From an uncultured Clostridia bacterium (GTDB lineage Bacteria > Bacillota > Clostridia > TANB77 > CAG-508): a DNA stretch of 6,719 nt. Under the pieces are notes generated by a model. That model saw only the letters and a list, made by a program, of their open reading frames with translations, was not told the DNA's origin and did no database searches. Positions 1-5,715 of this stretch are shown here, one piece after another (positions within the stretch are counted from its first letter, which is position 1; each line of letters begins with the position of its first letter). The translations under genes and the position numbers were made by a program. The DNA lies in the NCBI GenBank assembly GCA_947626705.1, contig CANQTJ010000085.1:1-6719 (forward strand), read 5' to 3'.

Positions 1-243
1 TAATAACTCTCTATTTGCATAAGTATGGCATACTCCATTAAATCCAAAAAATAATCCACACTTATCATAATTATCTGGTGGGCAAAATTCTAATAACCAT
101 TCTTTATAAGAATTTTGTCTTGCAACCAATACTCTATCTCCTTGGTCTTCCCAACACCTACCATGGTTAGGCCAGCATAAAGTTTTATCTTCAGATACAA
201 AAAAAGTATGCGAATCATCTGGAACATAAGTACTACTTGGCAT
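1..243 (-). CDS. Unknown cysteine-containing protein, larger downstream part of a frameshifted gene (3' end outside window)
   Basis: An uninterrupted frame of 81 codons runs from an ATG at 243-241 off the left edge. The product begins MPSSTYVPDDSHTFFV and contains a Trp/Cys-rich stretch (LCWPNHGRCWEDQGDRVLVA) and, near the edge, CGLFFGFNGVCHTYANRELL. It has five cysteines in 81 residues and a C-H-x-x-A-N-R type motif, so it looks like real protein. I do not recognise the family. The ATG has only a weak upstream purine stretch as a ribosome site and lies 8 bases before the end of the preceding short reading frame (233-358). Removing one base from the T/A run at 256-264 would join the two frames into one continuous, natural-looking protein starting at 358. 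I therefore prefer a frameshifted single gene (mutation or assembly error) to two coupled genes, but the sequence cannot settle this. Confidence 0.6.
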   Translation of the reverse strand, partial: MPSSTYVPDDSHTFFVSEDKTLCWPNHGRCWEDQGDRVLVARQNSYKEWLLEFCPPDNYDKCGLFFGFNGVCHTYANRELL

Positions 244-358
244 AGCAAGCTTCTGTTTTTAAAATTGAAAACTTATCTCTTGCTGCAAGATGAGTTTTAT
301 CAATGACTATTTCCCCTGGGTCTATCGGGTTTATTTCTCCTTCTAAATTATTATCCAT
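233..358 (-). CDS. N-terminal fragment (41 aa) of the same frameshifted gene
   Basis: ATG at 358-356 is preceded by a perfect GGAGG Shine-Dalgarno at 371-367, spaced 8 bases, which is the strongest ribosome site in the window. The product starts MDNNLEGEINPIDPGEIVID and ends after 41 codons at TAG 235-233. It has no signal peptide or membrane segment. The last ten residues change character after the homopolymer at 256-264; with one base fewer there, the frame would continue as FSILKQKLAMPSSTYV into the downstream frame. A strong start signal for such a short peptide, ending inside a conserved-looking reading frame, argues that this is the broken N-terminus of a longer protein. A genuine small protein translationally coupled to the next frame remains possible. 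Confidence 0.5.
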   Translation of the reverse strand: MDNNLEGEINPIDPGEIVIDKTHLAARDKFSILKTEACYAK

Positions 359-378
359 ATAAAACACCTCCAATTTTT

Positions 379-407
379 AGTGTAACAAATAATTTTTATT
401 TTTTCAA
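379..407 (-). promoter_or_regulatory. Candidate sigma-A-type promoter for the frameshifted gene
   Basis: On the minus strand TTGAAA (407-402) is followed by a 17-base spacer and TACACT (384-379). A TG one base before the -10 gives an extended -10 (TGT-TACACT). The predicted start of transcription near 372 would abut the GGAGG at 371-367, leaving a leader of only about 14 bases, which is unusually short. The -10 matches consensus at 4 of 6 positions. Confidence 0.45.
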
Positions 408-460
408 CATATAATTTACAAAAAAAATATTTTTTTATTTTACATTCAATATCTTTAAAC

Positions 461-501
461 AATTATTATAAGCATCAATGTAATGATTGCTAACAATAAT
501 T
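461..501. repeat. Imperfect AT-rich inverted repeat in the intergenic gap
   Basis: Arms 461-477 and 484-501 pair over 15 positions, with two mismatches and one bulged base (T487), around a 6-base loop. Neither strand has a clear U-tract directly after it, so it is not a standard terminator. It lies between the membrane protein gene and the promoter of the next gene. It may be an operator or a weak 3' end structure. The rest of the 372-555 gap holds only the promoter at 379-407. Confidence 0.4.
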
Positions 502-555
502 ATATAAAAGCAAATAATTAGTAACTCTAACTATCTGCTCTATAACATATAATTA

Positions 556-1284
556 TCACCTATTCTTATTATATGAATTAATAATTTGTCCTCCCATTCC
601 AATTATTAAATCTTCATCACCATCTAATGTATTAAGTTTTAAGAGTGTAACATCTCCACCAAAAGTTTTTACCTTATACTCTCCATAATCAAAGACTTCC
701 TTTATTCCTAAATCTTTTCTTTGCATATATGTTAATTTAAACTTTTCGCTATAATTAGAAGAATCTAAATCGTAATCACAAATTGTAGGTATTTTGACAT
801 AGTCTATTTCTTCAGCATTAAAATATAAGGTTACTTTTCCATTTCCTATTCCTCTTTTGATTTCGTGCTCAATATCTGTATATTCTCCTTTTATTTCTCC
901 ATTTTCAGAATGAATATAGTATCCAAAAATTTTCTTTCTAGTCTCCATTGAGCCATCTCTAATATCATATCCATTTTCACCACTTTGTAGCTCTGTTGGA
1001 GCAACGTATTTTATACAAATGTTTTTATCTTCATCAATGATATTTAATTCCATTCCATCTGTTTTAGAGCTTTCTATATAATTATCTATTAGATTTTCAT
1101 TTTCTATCTTATTGTTCTTTATTATAACAACATCATTTTTTTCTTCATTTTCACTTGATAAAAATATTTGATTTTCCTCATTTGTTTCATTATACTTTGA
1201 CTTTTGACTAATAATAAAATATGTAGATAATCCTACTAATATTAAAAATATTAATATTAAAATTATAATAATTTTTCTTTTCAT
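556..1284 (-). CDS. Membrane-anchored protein of unknown function, partner of the tethered sigma factor
   Basis: The product has 242 residues. I chose ATG 1284-1282 over the GTG nine bases upstream because AAAGGTGG (about 1298-1291) sits 6 bases before this ATG and overlaps the GTG. MKRK is followed by one hydrophobic helix (about residues 5-26), so the charged N-terminus is inside and the remaining ~215 residues outside. Residues 30-75 are a polar, Asn/Glu/Lys-rich linker without predicted fold. Residues 78-242 look globular, with alternating beta-like segments and only two cysteines (90 and 169), both outside, which could form a disulfide. There is no lipobox. The gene begins 24 bases after the sigma factor stop, so the two are almost certainly co-transcribed. 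By analogy with ECF sigma operons it could be a sensor or regulator of the sigma factor, but it shows no zinc-binding anti-sigma motif, and I do not recognise a domain. Confidence 0.75.
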   Translation of the reverse strand: MKRKIIIILILIFLILVGLSTYFIISQKSKYNETNEENQIFLSSENEEKNDVVIIKNNKIENENLIDNYIESSKTDGMELNIIDEDKNICIKYVAPTELQSGENGYDIRDGSMETRKKIFGYYIHSENGEIKGEYTDIEHEIKRGIGNGKVTLYFNAEEIDYVKIPTICDYDLDSSNYSEKFKLTYMQRKDLGIKEVFDYGEYKVKTFGGDVTLLKLNTLDGDEDLIIGMGGQIINSYNKNR

Positions 1285-1308
1285 ATATACCACCTTTAAA
1301 CCTTTCTA

Positions 1309-2190
1309 CTATTTAGACGATTTATTTTTGCTTTTTAGTTGGTGTTTTACGAAAATAATTAAAAAAAATATAGTAAAAAATAAAAATATTAATGAGATAC
1401 TTAAAATTCCAATCTTATAATAATTATTCATATTAGCTGACTCTTGTACAATAGTTTGATGTGTTTCTTCTTGTGTTACATTGTTTAAATTTTCATCTCT
1501 AAATTCGTTAGATTTTTCAGATTTTATTGTATCTTGTTCATCTATATAAGTGTTGGTGCTACTTTGATTTTTTTGAGTTTCATTTGCTATTTCTAATTTT
1601 TCCTTTTTGGAAGCAAAAATCATTTTTAATCCAATAACAAATGTAATAATAAACATACTTAAATTTCCTAACAATAACTTTAAAGTATCAATAGATTTAT
1701 AATATTTCCATTTTACTGTTCCTTCTGGCATATTTAATATAATTGAAATTTCTTTAAATGATAAATTAGAAAGTATTTTTAGTGATATTATTTCCTGTTC
1801 TTGTGCATTTAATTTTGATACTATATTATTATAACTATCTATATCAATTATTTCACTTATATCTTTATTTTCTTCACTTAAAAAATATAATTCATCAATA
1901 TTTAGTAATGTCTTTTTATATTTTATAAAGTCTAATGCTTCATTTTTTGTCAATGAATATAGCCAACATCCTTCATTTCTTTTTGGAAATTTTTGATTTT
2001 CCATTTTCCATATTTTCATATATACTTTTTGCACAACATCTTCACTATTTTCTTTATTTTTTAAGACAGAAAATGCTATTGCATAAACTAATTTTTTATA
2101 TTTTTCGTATAAAATATTGAAATATGGTTCTTTATTATTTTCCATTCCATAAAAAATGTTATGTAGTTCTTTTTTATTTATTTTTTTCAT
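1309..2190 (-). CDS. ECF-like RNA polymerase sigma factor with C-terminal two-helix membrane anchor
   Basis: The product has 293 residues. ATG 2190-2188 is preferred to an in-frame TTG six bases upstream because AGGA lies 7 bases before the ATG. Residues about 20-93 match sigma-70 region 2 (NILYEKYKKLVYAIAFSVL, then NSEDVVQKVYMKIWK). Residues about 122-172 match region 4, with a helix-turn-helix around LSFKEISIILNMPEGTVK. Unlike a normal ECF factor of 160-200 residues, it continues: a hydrophobic helix (about 176-193), a polar Gln/Asn/Thr/Glu-rich loop of about 63 residues, and a second helix (about 259-281) with a Lys-rich tail. The inferred topology puts the sigma domains and the tail in the cytoplasm and the loop outside. 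Such an anchor could hold the factor inactive at the membrane until released; this is inference. Two TAG stops stand in tandem (1311-1306). The gene is first in an operon with the membrane protein at 556-1284. Confidence 0.85.
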   Translation of the reverse strand: MKKINKKELHNIFYGMENNKEPYFNILYEKYKKLVYAIAFSVLKNKENSEDVVQKVYMKIWKMENQKFPKRNEGCWLYSLTKNEALDFIKYKKTLLNIDELYFLSEENKDISEIIDIDSYNNIVSKLNAQEQEIISLKILSNLSFKEISIILNMPEGTVKWKYYKSIDTLKLLLGNLSMFIITFVIGLKMIFASKKEKLEIANETQKNQSSTNTYIDEQDTIKSEKSNEFRDENLNNVTQEETHQTIVQESANMNNYYKIGILSISLIFLFFTIFFLIIFVKHQLKSKNKSSK

Positions 2191-2222
2191 TTTCAATTCC
2201 TTTTTTATCTGTATTAGTATGA

Positions 2223-2251
2223 ATTATAACAAAAAAATAAGTGTTTTTCAA
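2223..2251 (-). promoter_or_regulatory. Strong promoter of the tethered-sigma operon
   Basis: TTGAAA (2251-2246), a 17-base spacer and a perfect TATAAT (2228-2223), with TG one base upstream of the -10. Transcription would start near 2216, giving a leader of about 26 bases to the ATG at 2190. It is a housekeeping-type promoter, so the operon need not depend on its own sigma factor. Its shape (TTGAAA, T-rich spacer ending TTTGT, then the -10) resembles the promoter at 379-407. Confidence 0.75.
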
Positions 2252-2270
2252 TAATCTATTTTTTGCCTAT

Positions 2271-2395
2271 CTTTACACACAAGCATAGCCTGTGGATTGT
2301 TAACCACTTTTACTTGTGTTTCTCTATGTGGTTGGCGATATATACTTCCACTACGGACTTTTACCGATTAGCTAAATGACATGCCTGTCGTACTC
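2271..2395. other. Structured, higher-G+C block: candidate small RNA or short mobile-element remnant
   Basis: These 125 bases are about 41% G+C by hand count, against an intergenic background that is far more AT-rich, and no convincing gene covers them. Stem-loops line up along the block: ACACAAG 2277-2283 with CTTGTGT 2313-2319, enclosing GTGG 2292-2295 with CCAC 2304-2307; GTGG 2328-2331 with CCAC 2348-2351; a weak CGG 2354-2356 with CCG 2364-2366; and GACA 2378-2381 with TGTC 2386-2389. The block sits between the toxin terminator and the sigma promoter. A plus-strand frame through it lacks a plausible start. Options are an independently transcribed RNA or a short non-autonomous element; the subterminal palindrome followed by TCAA on the plus strand recalls IS200/IS605 right ends. 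I cannot name an RNA family. Confidence 0.4.
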
Positions 2396-2419
2396 AAAAA
2401 AAGAACACTTTAGTGTTCT
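2396..2419 (-). terminator. Rho-independent terminator of the toxin-antitoxin operon
   Basis: On the minus strand a GAACAC/GTGTTC stem with a TAAA loop (2418-2403) is followed by seven T residues (2402-2396), with an A-T pair that extends the stem by one. It lies 22 bases after the toxin stop codon and separates this operon from the sigma factor operon. Confidence 0.85.
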
Positions 2420-2440
2420 CTTAAATAATTATAAAAAGCA

Positions 2441-2839
2441 TTAATATTTTCTCAAAAACTCATTAGGTGTAATTATTTCTAGTTTTTCTATATCAATATC
2501 TTCAAAGTCCTTATCTCCTGTTATTAATATATCTACATCTGCAATAATTGCTGAATATAAAACTGGTACATCTTTCGCATCTCTTATACTCAATGCTTTT
2601 TCATCTAATATTGTAGTTGGTGTATATTCTAATTTATATGGTAAATTAAACAAAAATTCTGTCATAGCTTTCTTTTTATTTGCAAACTTTCTTTCTGTAA
2701 CTTCTTCAAGTTCTTGAATAATATAAGAGCTTAAAACAAGAGTGTGTTTATCACATATATCTATGAGCATTTGTTTTAATTTATCACTATCAAATATTAC
2801 AATAGAAATCAAAATATTTGTATCTAACATTATTCTCAT
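2441..2839 (-). CDS. PIN-domain toxin (VapC-like ribonuclease) of a type II toxin-antitoxin pair
   Basis: This 132-residue protein is a single PIN domain, the usual length for the PIN_3 / COG1569 toxin family. The acidic residues expected to hold the metal are visible: D6 in MLDTN, E43 in YIIQELEEV, D90 in RDAKDVPVL, and D109 (with D111) in LITGDKDF. PIN toxins cut RNA, often tRNA, in the cytoplasm and are neutralised by their partner. The ATG at 2839-2837 follows the antitoxin stop by one base, and a GGAG inside the antitoxin's last codons lies 16 bases upstream, so translation is probably coupled. A second ATG at codon 4 is less likely because it would lose part of the first beta strand. 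A strong terminator follows. The catalytic set looks intact, so the toxin is probably functional; its RNA target is not predictable. Confidence 0.9.
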   Translation of the reverse strand: MRIMLDTNILISIVIFDSDKLKQMLIDICDKHTLVLSSYIIQELEEVTERKFANKKKAMTEFLFNLPYKLEYTPTTILDEKALSIRDAKDVPVLYSAIIADVDILITGDKDFEDIDIEKLEIITPNEFLRKY

Positions 2840-2840
2840 A

Positions 2841-3098
2841 TTAATTTGATTTTTTCTCCTTCCTAAACTCTTTTACCATTTCTGCAACATCTTCTTCATT
2901 TTTTAATCCTAATCTTTCTGCTTCTCCTTGAAACTCATTTCTTGCTTTATCTATTGCAAGTGACAAAGGATTTATTAAGATAAAATTTCCATCTTTTTCT
3001 ATAAAAGCAACTTTATCACCATCTTTTAAGTTTAATTCTCTTCTTATTGATATTGGTAATGTTATTTGACCTTTTGTAGTTATTTTGGCTAACTCCAT
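2841..3098 (-). CDS. AbrB/SpoVT-type antitoxin (VapB/MazE-like)
   Basis: The product has 85 residues from ATG 3098-3096. Residues 1-48 form a swapped-hairpin AbrB DNA-binding domain (KITTKGQITLPISIRRELNL, then DGDKVAFIEKDGNFILI). The charged C-terminal half (about 52-85) is helical and is the expected toxin-binding tail. As a family such proteins bind their partner's active site and also repress their own operon. A start 30 bases upstream (ATG 3128) exists with an AAGGA, but that site would fall at the very 5' end of the predicted transcript (near 3138), and family members start just before the K-I-T-x-K-G-Q motif, so I prefer 3098, which has its own AGGA 9 bases upstream. The gene is first in an operon with the PIN toxin, separated by one base. 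Confidence 0.9.
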   Translation of the reverse strand: MELAKITTKGQITLPISIRRELNLKDGDKVAFIEKDGNFILINPLSLAIDKARNEFQGEAERLGLKNEEDVAEMVKEFRKEKKSN

Positions 3099-3144
3099 AA
3101 AATCACATCCTTTCTTTAAAGTTTTCATTGTTTTCCTTACTTAT

Positions 3145-3173
3145 ATTATATGCTATTTTTTATTTTTTATCAA
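3145..3173 (-). promoter_or_regulatory. Promoter of the toxin-antitoxin operon
   Basis: TTGATA (3173-3168), a 17-base A/T-only-rich spacer, and a perfect TATAAT (3150-3145). Transcription would begin near 3138, giving a leader of about 40 bases to the antitoxin ATG at 3098. An AbrB-type antitoxin would be expected to bind in or near this site; I see no clear palindrome beyond the AT-rich -10 itself. Confidence 0.75.
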
Positions 3174-3231
3174 TACTTTTTATTTAATTAACTATTTCAT
3201 ATATTCAATTACTATATTTTGCTAACTTTCT

Positions 3232-3477
3232 TTATAAATCTGTAATTATTTTATATTCAATATCCTCCATATCTGGAAACATCTCTTTCACTCTTTTTAA
3301 CGTAAGCATAGACATTTTAGGTTGAGGATTTTTTTTATGTTCAGACAACAATTTTTGAGTATAACAATTAGGTGCAGTTTTAAATAACAAATACCTATTT
3401 CTTACATACGTATAATATATTTGATACCCATTATTTAAATCTTCCCACATCATTTCAAATGTATATTTTTCTTCCAT
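3232..3477 (-). CDS. Small uncharacterised protein (81 aa)
   Basis: ATG 3477-3475 is preceded by AAAGGA with about a 10-base spacing, and the frame is complete to TAA 3234-3232. The product is soluble, with no signal peptide or membrane helix. It is rich in aromatic residues in its first half (MWEDLNNGYQIYYTYVRNRY) and basic in the middle (SEHKKNPQPKMSMLTLKRVK), with one cysteine. I do not recognise a family. It lies 77 bases after the ligA stop with no terminator between them, so read-through from ligA is likely; no strong promoter of its own is visible. The 58 bases between it and the antitoxin promoter contain no recognisable terminator. Confidence 0.65.
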   Translation of the reverse strand: MEEKYTFEMMWEDLNNGYQIYYTYVRNRYLLFKTAPNCYTQKLLSEHKKNPQPKMSMLTLKRVKEMFPDMEDIEYKIITDL

Positions 3478-3554
3478 TTTTAATCTTTCCTTTCTTGTTT
3501 CACTTGATGTAAAGTATTCGCAAAATCAATTTTAGTATATTTAAATAAATCTAT

Positions 3555-5555
3555 TTAAATAATCATTTTATCAAATTCATCTTCTGAAATAATTGCTATT
3601 CCTAAATTTTGTGCTTTTGTTAATTTACTTCCTGCTTCTTCACCTGCTAATACATAATCTGTTTTTTTAGAAACTGAACTTGAAGTTTTTCCTCCAAATT
3701 TTTCTATTATATCCTCTGCTTCTTTTCTTGTATATTTTTCTAAACTTCCTGTTAATACAAAAGTTTTTCCTTCAAATCTGTTATCTGATAAATCTTCTTC
3801 TAATATTTTTGTATTAACTCCTGCTAATTTTAATTTGTTTATTAAATCTTTAGTCTGCTCTTGCATAAAAAACTCTGTTATGCTATTTGCCATTACTTCA
3901 CCAATATCATTTATTTCACTTAATTCATCAAATTTAGCATTTGCCAAATTATCTATTGATTTATATTTTTTAGCAAGTATTTTTGATGCTTTTCCTCCTA
4001 CATGTCTTATACCTAATGCTGTTATTAATCTATATAAATCGTTTTGTTTACTATTATTTATACTGTCTATTAAATTTTGAGCAAATTTATTTCCATTTTT
4101 CTTTAATGATGCTATATCCTCAAACTTTAATTCATATATATCTGATATATTTTCAATTAACCCTTTTTCTAATAATTGTGCAATAATATTTTCTCCTAAT
4201 CCATCTATGTTCATTGCTTCTCTTGATACGAAATGTACTAAATTTCTAAATAATTTTGCTGGACATTCTATTCCTGTGCATCTTATAGCTGATTCTCCTT
4301 CTTCTCTAACTGCTTCTGCTCCGCACACAGGGCATACTTTTGGCATTTTAAATTCTTTTTCTTTTCCAGTTCTTTTTTCTTTAACTACCTTTACTATCTC
4401 TGGAATAACATCTCCTGCCTTTTGAATTACTACTGTATCTCCAATTTTTAATTCCTTTTCCTTTATGAAATCTTCATTATGAAGTGTAGTTTTTGATATC
4501 GTCGAACCAGCTACTTTAACAGGCTCTAATATTGCCATTGGCGTTATAACTCCTGTTCTTCCTACTTGACATATTATATCTTTTAAGACTGTTTCTTTTT
4601 GCTCTGGTGGATATTTATATGCTATTGCCCATCTTGGTGTTTTTGCAGTTGTTCCTAAAATCTCTCTAAATTTTAAATTATCTACTTTTATAACTGCTCC
4701 ATCTATTCCAAAAGTTAATTCTTCTCTCATTTCTCCTATCTTTTCTATTGCTTTTTTTACTTCTTTTAAATTTTTACATGGTATACGTACAGGATTTACA
4801 TTAAATCCTAATTTATCTAAGTATTCTAATTCTTCAAAATGAGAGTTAAACTCTTTCCCTTCTATTTTTTGAACATTAAAAATATAAATATCTAATGGTC
4901 TTGACTCTGTAATTTTACTATCTAATTGACGAAGAGAACCTGCTGCCGCATTACGAGCATTTGCAAATAATTCTTCTTCATTTTCTTCTCTTTCTTGATT
5001 CATTTTTGCAAAATCTTCTTTAGAAATAAATACTTCTCCACGTACTGTTATATCTATATTATCTCCTATTTCCATTGGTATAGTTTTTACTGTTTTTAAA
5101 TTTTGTGTAACATCTTCTCCAACTAAACCATTTCCTCTTGTTGCTCCTCTTACAAATTTTCCATTTTTATATTCTAAAGCTGATGACAATCCGTCAATTT
5201 TAGTTTCTACTACATATTGTATTTCTTTAATCCCATTTTCTTCTGCTGACTTTCTTATTCTAGTATCAAATTCTTCTATTTCTTCTAAGCTAAATACATC
5301 TTGTAGGCTTTGTAATGGTACTTCATGTGTTACTTTTTCAAATCCTTCTTTTACATGTCCTCCTACTTTCTGAGTTAAAGAATCTTTATTTAAAAATTCT
5401 GGATATTCTTTTTCTAAATTTCTTAATTCTACCATTAACATATCATATTCAAAATCTGATATTTCTGGCTTATCTTCATCATAATATTTTTGTGCATAAT
5501 ATTCTGTTTTTTCTCTTAATTCCTTTATTCTTTTTTCTGCACTTTGTTTATTCAT
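3555..5555 (-). CDS. ligA: NAD-dependent DNA ligase LigA
   Basis: LigA seals nicks in DNA during replication and repair, using NAD+ to form an enzyme-AMP intermediate. The 666 residues match the usual full length. Domains in order: Ia NAD-binding region (1-70, with YYDEDKPEISDFEYDML), adenylation domain with the catalytic lysine K119 in KIDG and a second key motif GIDGAVIKV (283-291), OB fold (about 320-400), four-cysteine zinc finger (C408, C411, C426, C431), helix-hairpin-helix repeats (about 440-580), and C-terminal BRCT (about 592-666). All catalytic and zinc residues are present. A GGAG lies about 12 bases before the ATG at 5555-5553, which is somewhat long. The gene appears to be transcribed from its own promoter; the pcrA helicase gene that often precedes ligA in Firmicutes is absent upstream. 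The small gene at 3232-3477 follows. Confidence 0.98.
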   Translation of the reverse strand: MNKQSAEKRIKELREKTEYYAQKYYDEDKPEISDFEYDMLMVELRNLEKEYPEFLNKDSLTQKVGGHVKEGFEKVTHEVPLQSLQDVFSLEEIEEFDTRIRKSAEENGIKEIQYVVETKIDGLSSALEYKNGKFVRGATRGNGLVGEDVTQNLKTVKTIPMEIGDNIDITVRGEVFISKEDFAKMNQEREENEEELFANARNAAAGSLRQLDSKITESRPLDIYIFNVQKIEGKEFNSHFEELEYLDKLGFNVNPVRIPCKNLKEVKKAIEKIGEMREELTFGIDGAVIKVDNLKFREILGTTAKTPRWAIAYKYPPEQKETVLKDIICQVGRTGVITPMAILEPVKVAGSTISKTTLHNEDFIKEKELKIGDTVVIQKAGDVIPEIVKVVKEKRTGKEKEFKMPKVCPVCGAEAVREEGESAIRCTGIECPAKLFRNLVHFVSREAMNIDGLGENIIAQLLEKGLIENISDIYELKFEDIASLKKNGNKFAQNLIDSINNSKQNDLYRLITALGIRHVGGKASKILAKKYKSIDNLANAKFDELSEINDIGEVMANSITEFFMQEQTKDLINKLKLAGVNTKILEEDLSDNRFEGKTFVLTGSLEKYTRKEAEDIIEKFGGKTSSSVSKKTDYVLAGEEAGSKLTKAQNLGIAIISEDEFDKMII

Positions 5556-5587
5556 TTTGTTTTTTCTCTCCTTTGTATTTTTTTATT

Positions 5588-5616
5588 ATTATATACAATT
5601 TTTAATAAAAAATAAA
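5588..5616 (-). promoter_or_regulatory. Weak candidate promoter for ligA
   Basis: A perfect TATAAT stands at 5593-5588, with a TG two bases upstream, but the hexamer 17 bases before it (TTTATT, 5616-5611) is a poor -35. It overlaps the T-rich tail of the candidate terminator at 5601-5672. Transcription would start near 5581, about 26 bases before the ligA ATG. Confidence 0.45.
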
Positions 5617-5672
5617 GACTTCCTGTAACTTTTGATGCTATTTTTGTTACATCATTTATTACATAAAAGTCT
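5601..5672 (-). terminator. Candidate terminator of the FGE-like gene
   Basis: On the minus strand an outer stem AGACTT/AAGTCT (5672-5667 with 5621-5616) encloses an inner stem TGTAAC/GTTACA (5651-5646 with 5629-5624), followed by a T-rich tract at 5615-5601. The stems are short and the internal loops large and asymmetric, so it is weaker than the terminator at 2396-2419. Its place, about 45 bases after the stop at 5716, fits an end-of-transcript role. Confidence 0.45.
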
Positions 5673-5715
5673 ATATGATATTTTATTGAATCTTACTAAA
5701 ACTTTTAACTCATTT

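Noticed and set aside
253..270. Programmed -1 frameshifting at a T-TTA-AAA heptamer in the leftmost gene
   Set aside because: The heptamer is in phase, but the downstream coding frame is reached by a +1 shift, not -1, and no stimulatory structure is evident.
1309..2190. Frameshift or fusion artefact at the sigma/membrane junction near residue 173
   Set aside because: The frame is uninterrupted, codon use does not change, and the hydrophobic and polar segments alternate sensibly for a two-helix anchor.
2230..2377. Plus-strand open frame through the structured block, ending at TGA 2375-2377
   Set aside because: It has no plausible start codon or ribosome site, and the same bases are better explained as stem-loops and the sigma promoter.
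2364..2394. A minus-strand reading of the structured block giving RQACHLANR, similar to GVCHTYANR in the leftmost gene
   Set aside because: The frame is closed by a stop directly before and after it, leaving about ten codons, so the resemblance is probably chance.
2271..2395. Template repeat for the 5731-5844 variable region
   Set aside because: By eye the structured block does not align with the variable region at its non-adenine positions and is not rich in AAC.
3538..3561. Two copies of TATTTAAATA overlapping the ligA stop
   Set aside because: The motif is a short self-palindrome in very AT-rich sequence and has no U-tract, so chance is likely.
3835..5605. Several plus-strand open frames inside ligA
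   Set aside because: They are shadows of ligA, with hydrophobic low-complexity translations and no ribosome sites.
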